64,000 nt of DNA from Nitrospirillum viridazoti (GTDB lineage: Bacteria; Pseudomonadota; Alphaproteobacteria; Azospirillales; Azospirillaceae), in NCBI RefSeq assembly GCF_007827975.1, contig NZ_VITT01000030.1. One strand, 5' to 3'. How positions within the stretch are numbered: position 1 is the first letter of the stretch; every line of letters begins with the position of its first letter. Position numbers and translations under genes: made by a program. Positions 50,836 to 60,300 of this stretch are shown piece after piece. Below the pieces are notes generated by a model. The model was not told where the DNA came from. It searched no databases and saw only the letters and a list, made by a program, of their open reading frames with translations.

Positions 50836-52847
50836 TCGATCAATTCCGATACGAGGTCGGCCTCGGTTGCGTGCAGGCTGCGTTGGATAGTGGCGGGGCC
50901 AAGCGTGCGTAGTGCGCTGATCGTTTCGGGACGCCTAACCCGGCCGTCCAGCCACCGGCGGCGCCACGCTGCAGCGATGGTCGAAGCTGGCGACGCGTGG
51001 AATTCATCGCCCGCCATGCCCATGAGCGAGTCTCGCGAGCCTGAGCCAAGTTCGCATGCATAGAACAGGCGGGGCGTGTTGTGGTGAAGGATTGCATCAC
51101 TGTCGATGCCGATGGCATCGAGGCCCTCCCTGATTTGGCGCAGGCGCGGGCTGGTGCCCTCGCCGAAGCGGTTGTTGATCCGGCGCGAGGCATGCGCGCT
51201 CTGCGCCATTTGTCTCAGGGCATGGGCGGTGTCGGCGCCGAGATGCAGGGTGCCAAACCCACCCGTCCTGCTCTTGCCGATCGAGTCCCATCGCAGGTCA
51301 TGGTCAAGACCAGGATGCTCAACTGCGCGGAGGGCCAGCCTGTTATATTGGCTCGACCCCACGCCGTAGAGGCTAGTGGTGGTCAGCACCCGAAGGTCCG
51401 CAGGCTTCGAGACGGCGCGGCCTGCCATCTGGGAGGCAATGACGCTCACTTGTTTGCCATATCGCTCGGCATAGTGGTCGCGTACCTCTCTCGATGCGAG
51501 CAGTAGTGCGACGAGCTTACCGCCAAGCAGTTCGTTGTAGGGGGCAATGGCGCCGCAGATGCTCACGTCAACGATGCGGCTCGACAGGCCGGCTTTGCGG
51601 AACTCAGTAAGCACGACATCAATCGCGCGCTGCCCGCTCTTCGCCGAGAGGAGTTGCGACAGTGCCTCCTTGGGTCTGTCGAGGAGGCCGGCGGCACGGA
51701 ATATCTGCTTGGCCGAGAGAAGTTGGGAAAGGAGTTCGGCGCGCTTGCGCACGAAGAGAGGATCCTCTGATGCCGCTCGCCAGTTCGTCCCAGCACTGGC
51801 TGCTTTCACAGCACCGCGGAACGGCGGGACGCGGCCGTCCTGTTCCATGCTGGCCTCATAGTGGGCGCGCAGTTCAAGTTCTCGGGCGAACGCCGCGCCG
51901 GACGCCTTCTGTTCGAGCCGCAGGACGGTGTTCTCGACTGGCGACGCGATCTCATCGGCCGTGACAAGGTCATCCCAGCGGACGTCGGCGATCGAAGCCT
52001 CCAGCCTCTCGGCCATCGCCTGCGCGAGGGCCGGCGCGTCCCAAATGCCGGAATTGAGATTGGCTTCCATCGCGCCGCGCAGCCAGCCGATCCAGTTGTC
52101 ACGGGCACTTAGACGCATTACCGGGCTCGCCAGCATCGCAATACCGATCACCGGGCGGTTTGGTCGGGCAGCGTTGCGGACGAGCACAAGTAGCTGGCGG
52201 CCAGGTATCGGGCGATATTCGTGCGCCCAGGTGTGTCGGAAGTAGCGCCAGATGTCGTTCAGTGGCAGTCCGGTATAGGCGCACCGAGATCCTGAGTGGC
52301 AGATCTCGATGACGGGATCGATCACGCGGCCGAATGCCGCCTCTCGGTCTTGGTCGGGTAGGAGACTGATTCGCTCCAATGCGTCGGCTAGATGGTCGCC
52401 ACTGTCTATTAGATCGAGCACCGATGTCCGCCCTTGCGGGCGTAGCGTCGGGCGCTCCATCCGTTGGATGAAACGTGCAACAGAGGGCTCTTCAAGCTGT
52501 CGGCGACGCGACGCCTGCAGCGCCGCCCGAATACGTAGCTTCACGTCCTCGGCCGTCTGATCGTTGTGGCGGTCGATGCTCGGTGGCTCGCAAAGCAGCG
52601 CGCCTTTGTGGAGCGAGACCCGCCAGCCCTGGTCGAAGAGGTCCGCGACCAGCAAGCAGACGGCCCTCAGCTTAGTGCTGTCCCCATCGTCGACGTAGCT
52701 GCGAGCGAGGTTCCGCAAACTGTCGGCGAACCGGGGCGGCGTCGGGCCACTGAAATCGAGGAGACCGTGCAGTTCCTCGCGTTCACTGGGGTTCAGGAAC
52801 GGCTCAAATGGGCGCGGGTTCCGAAGCTTATCGTCAATCTTGTTCAT
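50832..52847 (-). CDS. DUF4338 protein, DruA-like (671 aa)
   Basis: ATG 52847 has a good ribosome site (aggag, 6 bases away); ATG 52865 is less likely. The middle of the protein has the DUF4338 pattern: YRPIPGRQLLVLVRNAARP, VIGIAMLASPVMRLSARDNWIGW (about 211-255) and, later, YGVGSSQYNRLAL. DUF4338 is the hallmark of DruA in Druantia type I; this one is longer than the ~400-aa E. coli protein because of an N-terminal helical extension. Its biochemical role is not established. It is convergent with the nuclease-helicase gene: the two stop codons overlap in CTAG. Confidence 0.78.
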   Translation of the reverse strand: MNKIDDKLRNPRPFEPFLNPSEREELHGLLDFSGPTPPRFADSLRNLARSYVDDGDSTKLRAVCLLVADLFDQGWRVSLHKGALLCEPPSIDRHNDQTAEDVKLRIRAALQASRRRQLEEPSVARFIQRMERPTLRPQGRTSVLDLIDSGDHLADALERISLLPDQDREAAFGRVIDPVIEICHSGSRCAYTGLPLNDIWRYFRHTWAHEYRPIPGRQLLVLVRNAARPNRPVIGIAMLASPVMRLSARDNWIGWLRGAMEANLNSGIWDAPALAQAMAERLEASIADVRWDDLVTADEIASPVENTVLRLEQKASGAAFARELELRAHYEASMEQDGRVPPFRGAVKAASAGTNWRAASEDPLFVRKRAELLSQLLSAKQIFRAAGLLDRPKEALSQLLSAKSGQRAIDVVLTEFRKAGLSSRIVDVSICGAIAPYNELLGGKLVALLLASREVRDHYAERYGKQVSVIASQMAGRAVSKPADLRVLTTTSLYGVGSSQYNRLALRAVEHPGLDHDLRWDSIGKSRTGGFGTLHLGADTAHALRQMAQSAHASRRINNRFGEGTSPRLRQIREGLDAIGIDSDAILHHNTPRLFYACELGSGSRDSLMGMAGDEFHASPASTIAAAWRRRWLDGRVRRPETISALRTLGPATIQRSLHATEADLVSELID

Positions 52848-52945
52848 CGGCACTCCTCTAACCATGGCCCTGCGTCAGCAGTGCCAAATCCTTCTGTTCT
52901 CCGCTAGTCGGTATTCAATTGTTCGCTGTAAGCCTTACCGCGACC

Positions 52946-54373
52946 CTACGACGATGCCACCATCCGCTCGGACCATCCTCTCAGCAACTCCCGGTACTCC
53001 GTTTGGACCACCGGCTTAGCACCGGACGCACGACTTTCGATCTCGTCGAGCAGCATACGGAGAGCGTCGCTTACCGCGACGCCGCGCGGCACCGCAAGCT
53101 GCCGTTTAAAGCGCTCCGGCAACGAGTTCTCTGCCGAAACGCTCACGGCGTGGGGGGCGCGGGCAGGTCGTTCAGCCTTCGCCGACTTGACCTTCGCCCT
53201 AAGGTGCTCGATTGCTTTGTGAAGGCCTGCGCCCCTTAGACGGTCCCACATCTCGGGCGAGACCGACACCTGTTGCTTCGAGGTGGTCACTCCGAACGCC
53301 TCATCGAGTGCGGCAGAGAACTCGATCTCTATTCGGATGTAGCGGTCGTTGTTAATGAATATTGTCCAGGGGGTTCTCGACTGGACGTCGACCAACCGTC
53401 CGTTCCGACTGAAGATGATGCCGTGATACTGCTTGATGATGGGGAAACGATCGTTCGCGTTGATGCCGATCGCATCGCGCGCCTTGTCGGTTGCGGCAAA
53501 GCTGGGTGGCAACCACGCATAGCGAAGCACGACATCGCCCACACGGCACTCGTCACCCTCGACTCTGACGGTCACCGGATCAAGAGCGCTGGCACGGTCC
53601 TCGTCCAGGTCGTAGAGATCGGCATCGGAATCGAGGAAGAGAGGGTCGATCGGACACACTTGCTCTCCATCGACTTGGAGGCGCGTCACCCGAAGTAGTT
53701 TGTGGTAGGCGACGCCTAACTGCCGGACCAGATTGCGACGGAGGCCGGTGGCGGTCGACCAGTCGAGCCGGTCTAGTTTCTCAATGACGATCACAGTGCC
53801 GGATTGCCAGCCGCCTGGAAAGGACCGCCTCATAGCGTCGTGCAGGAAGTGGGGGAGTTCCGCCAGTGCGGGGGTGGGAATAGCGACGTCCCGTTCGGCT
53901 CCAGCATTCCCACCAATGATGCTATCGAGGTCAAAGGTCACCGCGTGCAAGCTGCCACCGCTTGTCTTGGAATATATTGTGAAGCAGCGGCCCATGCTCA
54001 CTGTCGCGCAAGGTAGTCCGTAGCCGAACCGCCCCAATCCGCCGCGGTCGTTCTCGCGATGGGTTCCGCCCCACATCATCGCGAAGCGGATCATATCGGG
54101 ATCCATGCCGTGGCCATCGTCAATGATAGCGAGGTGAGTGGGCTTCCGCGTCGATCCATTAGCATCGTAGCCGAAGACGATGTCGATAGTCTCGGCGTAT
54201 GCCTGAATCGAGTTGTCGACTAATTCGGCGATCGCTTCGACGTTCGATCGGTAGCCCATGTGACGGATGCCGCGGATGAAAGATTCTGGGACAATTAGAC
54301 TGAGATTCTGGTTGCGTGCACGAAGTGCGTACTGTTTCTGAGTTGCGATGATTTGCGCATGCAGTTGAGCCAT
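52946..54373 (-). CDS. GHKL-type ATPase, MORC/MutL-like (475 aa)
   Basis: ATG 54373 is chosen (gagga 7 bases upstream); GTG 54379 is the alternative. The N-terminal ATPase has the N-box AIAELVDNSIQAYAETIDIV (about 47), the G1 box AIIDDGHGMDPDMIRFAMMWGG (about 82) and the G2 loop GGLGRFGYGLPCA (about 110). A transducer-like domain follows (VIVIEKLDRLDW). The last ~100 residues are charged and may bind partners. Such ATPases act as DNA clamps in several defence systems (for example MutL-like components of Mza). It lies upstream of the DruA-like gene in the same operon with a 98-base gap. Confidence 0.85.
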   Translation of the reverse strand: MAQLHAQIIATQKQYALRARNQNLSLIVPESFIRGIRHMGYRSNVEAIAELVDNSIQAYAETIDIVFGYDANGSTRKPTHLAIIDDGHGMDPDMIRFAMMWGGTHRENDRGGLGRFGYGLPCATVSMGRCFTIYSKTSGGSLHAVTFDLDSIIGGNAGAERDVAIPTPALAELPHFLHDAMRRSFPGGWQSGTVIVIEKLDRLDWSTATGLRRNLVRQLGVAYHKLLRVTRLQVDGEQVCPIDPLFLDSDADLYDLDEDRASALDPVTVRVEGDECRVGDVVLRYAWLPPSFAATDKARDAIGINANDRFPIIKQYHGIIFSRNGRLVDVQSRTPWTIFINNDRYIRIEIEFSAALDEAFGVTTSKQQVSVSPEMWDRLRGAGLHKAIEHLRAKVKSAKAERPARAPHAVSVSAENSLPERFKRQLAVPRGVAVSDALRMLLDEIESRASGAKPVVQTEYRELLRGWSERMVASS

Positions 54374-54851
54374 GGCCACTTCCTCGTGCGAATTTTTGCT
54401 TGCATTTTCACCTACGTTGGCCTTGCCGTCTGCAGATGGTAATTATTTATTTTCGTCAAGATCCTTGGAAAAATCGCACACATTACATCAAAATTGAAAA
54501 GTATATCAAGGAATTATCTCTGGCTGATACGACGAATTCCGCTACTGATCATCTCCTTTGCTGTGCCAAGTTCGCCATTCCTGGTTTATTTACCATATAT
54601 AATAAGCTGATAATCTGCTTATTCCTTCCATTCCATTGGGAATCTGGCCGCGGAGTGACCCGTGACCGAACAAACGTCGGCTACCCCATTCACTCCCCCC
54701 CACCCGCCGATCCGAATTCTATAACGTCCCCATGGGACGACTAAGCCGACCGGCCTGTCTTTCCCAGGTATCGCTCCGAACCAGACGGACTGAAATTGGC
54801 CCAATACGGTCGTTCAAAGGCTAAATCCGCTTATATTCTTATCTTATAGAG
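54374..54851. other. AT-rich spacer between defence island and integrase
   Basis: 478 bases without a supported gene. AT-rich words dominate 54430-54620 (aattatttattttcgtc, ccatatataataagctga). It probably holds the leftward promoter of the GHKL-DruA operon near 54400 and sequence behind the integrase stop. An ORF at 54400-54744 reads through it but its translation is not protein-like. Confidence 0.45.
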
Positions 54852-56090
54852 TCAAGGTGGAGCCTTTGTTCCAGTCGGCAAGCTTTTCCGTATTTTGTTC
54901 GATGGTGATCGAGGGTTGGCCTTCAGTCCGTCGAGGTAGTCCGCCCACCACTGCATCATGCGCACCCGCTCGTCCCAATACTCCGCGCGGGCGTAAGCGC
55001 GACGGACGTCGTTGTTTTCGACGTGAGCGAGTTGCCGCTCGATTGCGTCCGCATGCCACTTGCCGCATTCGTTCAGCAGCGTGGATGCGGTGGCCCGGAA
55101 TCCATGGGGTGTCACCTCTTCCTTCTCGTAGCCCAGGCGGCGCAGGGCGGCGTTCAGGGTGCCGTCGGAAATGGGCCGGGCGGCGGTTCTGATGCCGGGG
55201 AACAGGTAGAGGCCGGCTGAGGTGGTTTCCTGATGATGCCGGAGGAGGAAGACGGCCTGCCGGGGCAGGGGGACCCGATGCGGGCGCCGCATCTTCATAC
55301 GGCTGGCCGGAATGTCCCATATGGCCCTGTCCAGGTCGAACTCTGGCCAGATGGCCAAACGCAGCTCTCCGGGGCGCGGAAAGAGCAGGGCCATGAGCTG
55401 CAGCGCCACCCGTGTCCCCACCTGTCCCTCGAATGAATCAATGGTTCGAAGGAGGGTGCCGAAGGCCTTCGGCTCGGTGATTGCGGCCCGCGGGGTCACG
55501 GTCGGTCGAATCAACGCGCCGGCGAGGGCAAGGGTGGGGTCGGAGCCAGCTCGAGCGGTGACCATGGCATAACGGAAGATGCAACCGATGGTCGACCGGA
55601 GGCGGCGGGCGGTCTCATAGTGGCCGCGGTCTTCCACCAGGCGTAGGACCTTCAGGACGGCGGGCGCGTCGATGTCCTTCAGGGAGAGGGCGCCGAGCGA
55701 GGGGAAGGTGCTTTCCAGCAAGCGCTTGGTACGGGTGATGGTGGCGTCGGCGCGCCCCTGCCGCTCGAGGCGAGCGATGTACTCTTGGGCGATTCCCCGG
55801 AATGTCTCACCTTCCTCCTCAGCCTTGCGTGCCTTCTTGTCGGAAGAGGGATCGATTCCGTCGCGCAACAGCTGCTTGGCGTCGTCGCGGGCCTTCCGGG
55901 CATCGCCGAGCGAAACTGATGGGTACGCGCCAAGGGCCAGAAGCTTCTGCTTTCCGTCGAACCGGTAGGCCAGGCGCCACAGGCGGCCGCCTGTTGGCTG
56001 TATCCACAGCTGCAGCCCACCGCCATCTGAAAGCTTCTGGACCTTGGGAGATGGCCGAACCATGCGGCATTTCATGTCGGTGAGAGGCAT
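54852..56090 (-). CDS. int: Tyrosine integrase of P4 type
   Basis: ATG 56090 (aagg 8 bases upstream) is preferred over GTG 56099; 412 aa. The N-terminal DUF4102 arm-binding domain (LSDGGGLQLWIQPTGGRLWRLAYRFDG, LGAYPSVSLGDARKAR) is followed by a core-binding domain and the catalytic domain with Arg in LLFPRPGELRL (about 233), HGFRATAS (about 327-334), LAHVENNDVRRAY and the tyrosine region YARAEYWDERV (about 363-373). It faces away from the tRNA-Asn gene at whose 3' end the ICE is inserted. It would drive integration and excision. Confidence 0.93.
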   Translation of the reverse strand: MPLTDMKCRMVRPSPKVQKLSDGGGLQLWIQPTGGRLWRLAYRFDGKQKLLALGAYPSVSLGDARKARDDAKQLLRDGIDPSSDKKARKAEEEGETFRGIAQEYIARLERQGRADATITRTKRLLESTFPSLGALSLKDIDAPAVLKVLRLVEDRGHYETARRLRSTIGCIFRYAMVTARAGSDPTLALAGALIRPTVTPRAAITEPKAFGTLLRTIDSFEGQVGTRVALQLMALLFPRPGELRLAIWPEFDLDRAIWDIPASRMKMRRPHRVPLPRQAVFLLRHHQETTSAGLYLFPGIRTAARPISDGTLNAALRRLGYEKEEVTPHGFRATASTLLNECGKWHADAIERQLAHVENNDVRRAYARAEYWDERVRMMQWWADYLDGLKANPRSPSNKIRKSLPTGTKAPP

Positions 56091-56104
56091 GGCAATCACC
56101 TTTC

Positions 56105-56160
56105 TGTTGGTATCTCAGGATACCAACAGGGGGCGTGCTCTACCAACAAACATACCAACA
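56105..56160. repeat. Cluster of taccaaca repeats upstream of int
   Basis: An inverted repeat tgttggtatc (56105-56114) / gataccaaca (56119-56128) with 4-base spacer is followed by two further direct copies of taccaaca (56141-56148, 56153-56160). They begin 15 bases before the integrase start. Arm-type integrase sites or an operator are likely. Confidence 0.65.
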
Positions 56161-56263
56161 ATTCCGTACAGCGGCCCTCGTTGGACCATCTGCGCCCGCC
56201 TACGCCCCGGTGCGACGACGCGCTCAGAATCCCTTGTAGATCAAGGGGATGGCGACCTATTAG

Positions 56264-56300
56264 GCAAAGAAAAACCCCCGGAACCTTGCGATTCCGGGGG
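56264..56300 (-). terminator. Rho-independent terminator of tRNA-Asn
   Basis: On the minus strand a 9-bp stem (plus-strand cccccggaa 56275-56283 with ttccggggg 56292-56300) is followed by a T-rich tail (plus-strand aaagaaaa, 56267-56274). It begins 7 bases behind the tRNA 3' end. Confidence 0.85.
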
Positions 56301-56306
56301 CTCTAT

Positions 56307-56382
<76 letters not shown>

Positions 56383-56683
56383 TCAGCGCGCCTGCTTCGT
56401 TTTCGTCTGACCGATCAGTCAGCGGCGCTGCGGTGGGCGGTGATATAGCAAAGCGTTTTTGGGATGGGAACCCCTTTGTTTGGCAAAATCGAAAAAAATA
56501 TGACGGACCCCGGATGGAGAGGGTTGGAAGCGGGGTGGCCCCTCCGGGAAAAGCTTGGAAAACAGTCCTTTGCGGGTGATAGCCGAAGCAATGGATGATG
56601 GCGCATCGTCTGATAGGGCGTGAACCCCGGCGCCGTTTCCCGTATCCCTAGGGCTCACGCCCCGTCAGGAATCCGCCAAGCCC
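56383..56683. other. Intergenic region between tRNA-Asn and the Nudix gene
   Basis: 301 bases, presumably with the promoters of tRNA-Asn (leftward) and of the Nudix gene (rightward). Gene-free as far as can be seen. Confidence 0.5.
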
Positions 56684-57319
56684 ATGTCCGACCCCGCCCG
56701 CACGCCGCCATCGTCCCAGAAGAACCCCTGGACCGTGCTGTCGCGCGACCTGCGGTATGAAAACCCGTGGCTGCGGGTGTTCCATCACGAGGTCCTGCGC
56801 CCCGATGGCCGCCCCGGTATCTTCGGCACGGTGGAGTTCGCCACCGTGGCGGTGGGCGTCCTGCCCGTGGCGGCCAACGGCGATACCTGGCTGGTGGGCC
56901 AGTGGCGCTTCGGCGCCGGCCGCTACAGCTGGGAAATGGTGGAGGGCGGCATACCCCTGGCGGGTCCCAAGGCGGTCGGGCCCCTGGCCGGCGCCGCCGA
57001 GGAACTGCGGGAGGAGGCGGGCTTGCGCGCCGGCCGCTGGCTGGAAATCCAGCGCATGGACATGTCCAACAGCGTGGGCAACGAGCACGCCCATCTTTAC
57101 CTGGCCTGGGACCTGACTGAGGTCCCGGTGGCGCCGGACGAGACGGAGCAGCTGATCATCCGCCGCCTGCCCCTGCGCGCGGCGCTGGACATGGCGCTGT
57201 CGGGCGAGATTCTGGACGCCATGACCATAGCCGCCCTGCTGCGGGTCCGCCTCATGCATCTGGAAGGCACCCTGCCGCCCGACCTGGCGCCCCTGGTGGC
57301 GGCCGGGTTCGCCGGATAG
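56684..57319 (+). CDS. Nudix hydrolase, ADP-ribose pyrophosphatase-like
   Basis: A 211-aa protein. The N-terminal strand region (ENPWLRVFHHEVLRPDG) and the residues VGVLPVAANGDTWLVGQWRFG resemble NudF-type ADP-sugar pyrophosphatases. The Nudix box is GGIPLAGPKAVGPLAGAAEELREEAGL (about residues 87-113): the core EExG-type end (LREEAG) is present, but the first half differs from the consensus GX5E. It may hydrolyse ADP-ribose or ADP-glucose; the latter would oppose the glycogen operon it faces. The two genes are convergent with a 4-base gap. Confidence 0.85.
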   Translation: MSDPARTPPSSQKNPWTVLSRDLRYENPWLRVFHHEVLRPDGRPGIFGTVEFATVAVGVLPVAANGDTWLVGQWRFGAGRYSWEMVEGGIPLAGPKAVGPLAGAAEELREEAGLRAGRWLEIQRMDMSNSVGNEHAHLYLAWDLTEVPVAPDETEQLIIRRLPLRAALDMALSGEILDAMTIAALLRVRLMHLEGTLPPDLAPLVAAGFAG

Positions 57320-57323
57320 CGGC

Positions 57324-60300
57324 CTACTGCTGCCGTCCCTGCGCCACCGCCGCCATGATGGCGCGGCTGCGGCCGGTGGACAGCAGCGCGTCCACATCCA
57401 GGCCCAGGCGGCGGCGCCAGTTCGGCCGCTCCCGATCCGTGCCCGGGAGGTTCACGGCGTCCACCTCACCCGCCAGATCGTCAACCTGGGCCAGCATCAG
57501 GGTCGATGGCGCCGCCGTGACGAAGGCATGGATGGCGGCGGCCAGGGTGTCGTCCAGCGGCCCGTCCAAGTCGGCGTCGGTGGCGGTCAGCAGGCCGGCA
57601 CCGACCAGTTGGTCCAACAGGCCGCGCTTCTCCTCCCGCCGGGCGACACGGGCCTGCGCATCGGCCGTTTCGTCCAGTAAGCCTAAAGTGTGCTTCTCGG
57701 CGATGTCGGCCGCCATCCACCAGCCGGCCAGGGTGGGCAGATCGTGGGTGGAGACGCAGGCGGCGGCATTGGCCGGCCAGCGCGCCGGGTCGCGGAAGCG
57801 CTCCCCCTCGCGCTCGAACCACAGCACGCGGTAGGACAGGATGCCGGCGTCGCCCAGCCGTTCGCGGAAGCCCTCGGGCACGGTGCCCAGATCCTCCCCC
57901 ACCACGGCCACCCCGGCCCGCAGGCTTTCCAGCAGCGTGCGGGCCAGCAGCAGGTCGAACGGGGCCGCGACATAGGCGCCGTCGCGGCCGGCGGCCCCCT
58001 TGGGCACCCAGAACAGGCGTTTCAGGCCCATGACGTGGTCGATGCGGAGCAGGCCGGCATGGCGCATGTTGGCGGCCAGCAACTCCGCGAAGGCGGCGCC
58101 GGCATTGGCCTCCTGCGCCAGGGGATTGGGCGGCGGCAGGTTCCACACCTGGCCCTCGGCCGAGAACAGGTCCGGCGGCGCGCCGATGGAGGCGTCCAGC
58201 GCGAACTCGGCCCTGTTCCCCCAGGTCTCGGCCCCGTCGAAGGCGGCCCCCACCGCCAGGTCGCGGTAGAAGCCCAGCGCCAGCCCGCCCTGACGCGCGG
58301 CCCGGTCGGCGGCGGCCAGTTGGCGGTCGGCCAGCCATTGCAGCCAGAGGGGGAAGTCCAGGCCTTCCGGGGCGACGGGGGCGTCAGCCACACGCGCGGC
58401 TTCGGGCCAATGCGTCCAGGGGCCGGCGTGGATCTCGGCCAAGGCTTGGAACCGGGCGAAGCGCTGCAGGCTTTCGCCGCCCGCGCGGACGAAGGTGGCC
58501 AGTTCATCCACCACCGGGTGGTCTGGCTGCCGCCGTGTCAGGTCGCGAAAGCCGGCATGGGCGGCGGCCAGGGCCCGGCGCTTCAGGGCCCAGACCGCTG
58601 GATAGTCGATGGCGCGCCGGGCCAACAGCTGGTCCAACGCCGCCCCCTCGGCCGCCAGCAGAAGGGCGGCGGCGCCCGCTGGATCGGCATCGCCCAGGGC
58701 GGCCAGGTCGATGTAAAGGGGGTCCAGGAAACGGCGATCGGACGGCTGGTAGGGACTGGCGCGGTCGCGGTCACCGTTGAACAGGGCGTGCAGGGGGTTG
58801 ATGCCGACGGTGACGGCGCCCAGCGCCCCCGCGCCGGTACCCAGCCGCGCCAGGGTGGTGAAATCGCCCACGCCCTGGTCGCCTGCGCGCCGTAGGGCAT
58901 AGAGATGGGCGCCAACGCCGAAGCGCCGCGCCTCACCCAGGGCCGGCGGCAGGTGGGCGCGGGGTGGGGCGACCACCAAGGTGGCGGCAATCTCCGGCCG
59001 GTTGGCTAGGCAGAGCCGGTGCACGCCCGCCGGCAAGGCGTCCAACGTCACCTCCACCACCGTGCACCGGCGCCCGTCTGGGGCGGTGACGGGCAGGCGC
59101 CGACCGTCCAGCGCCACCTTCAGCACGCGGGCCGTCCCGTCCTCCAGCCGCTGCGCCAAGTCCAGCGCTGGGGCGTCGGCCAGAGGAACGACCAGGCGCA
59201 ACGCTTGCCCCGCCGTGCCCACCACGGTGCGGGGCAGGGGACGGAACGGTCCCTCTTCCGACAGCCGCTCCAGCCCGTCGCGGACGGCACCCAGGGTTTC
59301 TGCGTCCAGGCCCATGGCGCCCAGCAGCGCGCGCTTGGTCTGGTCGGGCACGGGGTGGTGGCCACCCATCTCATCCCACCAGTCCGGCGCGACGCCAACG
59401 GCGCGGGCGTAGCGGTCCAGCAGGTCGGCCGTGGGCGGGGACCGCCGCCGGCCCTCATCGGCCGGCTGCTCCGCCAGGACCAGCACGGTGCGCGGTCCTA
59501 CCGGAAAGGGACCGGCGACGGGGGCGTCATCGCCATCGCCATCCGCCGCCGCACCGCTGTCCAGCACTTGGCGCCAGCCATGGCCGGCGCGGTTCCAGGG
59601 CGGGGCGACGGTCCGTGCCTCCCAGGCGCGGTTGACGATGACGGCCACACGGTCGATGTCGCCCGTCTCGGCCGGTGCGGCGAAGACCGCGACCAGCGGC
59701 CCCTCGCCATCCCAGTCACCGCCGGCCAGCGCCTGTCCATCGGCCCGCAGCCATTCCACATCGGGCACGCCGGCGGCATTGGGATCGCCGGTCAGGAAGT
59801 GGTCGGCGCGCAGGGCCGGGTGCGCCTGGCGCAGGGCGATGGCGCGGCGGGTGAACTCGTACAGGCCGGCGTCGATGGCGCCATGGTCCAGCCAGTTCAG
59901 GCGGTTGTCCTGGGCGTAGGCGTTGTTGTTGCCGTCCTGCGTGCGTCCCGCCTCCGCCCCCATGCCCAGCATGGGCGTGCCCCGCGCCACCATCAGCGTG
60001 GCGATCAGGGCCCGCATGTCACGGCGGCGGGCGGCGGTCACGGCCGGATCGTCGCTGGGCCCCTCCACCCCATGGTTCCAGCTGGCGTTGTCGTCCGTGC
60101 CGTCGCGGTTGTGCTCACCATTGGCCTCATTGTGCTTGGCCTGGTAGCTCACCAAATCGGCCAGGCTGAAGCCGTCATGGGCGACGATGAAGTTGACGCT
60201 GCGCGAGGGGCGGCGCTTGGCCCCGAACAAGTCGGCGGACCCCGCCAGCCGCGTGGCCAGCGCCCCCAGCTTGTGGCCGTCGCCACGCCAGAAGTGGCGC

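Noticed and set aside
39328..54373. Classification as BREX or a restriction-modification system
   Set aside because: No PglX-like or other methyltransferase, no PglZ and no BrxC/BrxL-like gene is visible in the island.
54400..54744. 114-codon plus-strand frame in the AT-rich spacer before the integrase
   Set aside because: No ribosome site, and a Pro/Ser-rich random-looking C-terminus. It overlaps the likely promoter of the GHKL operon.
56231..56247. Hairpin cccttg-tagat-caaggg as a second terminator or the integrase core site
   Set aside because: Short stem without a T-run and no matching copy noticed elsewhere. Too weak to call.
57690..58895. 401-codon plus-strand frame opposite malQ
   Set aside because: Antisense shadow of the MalQ part, with no ribosome site or recognisable domain.
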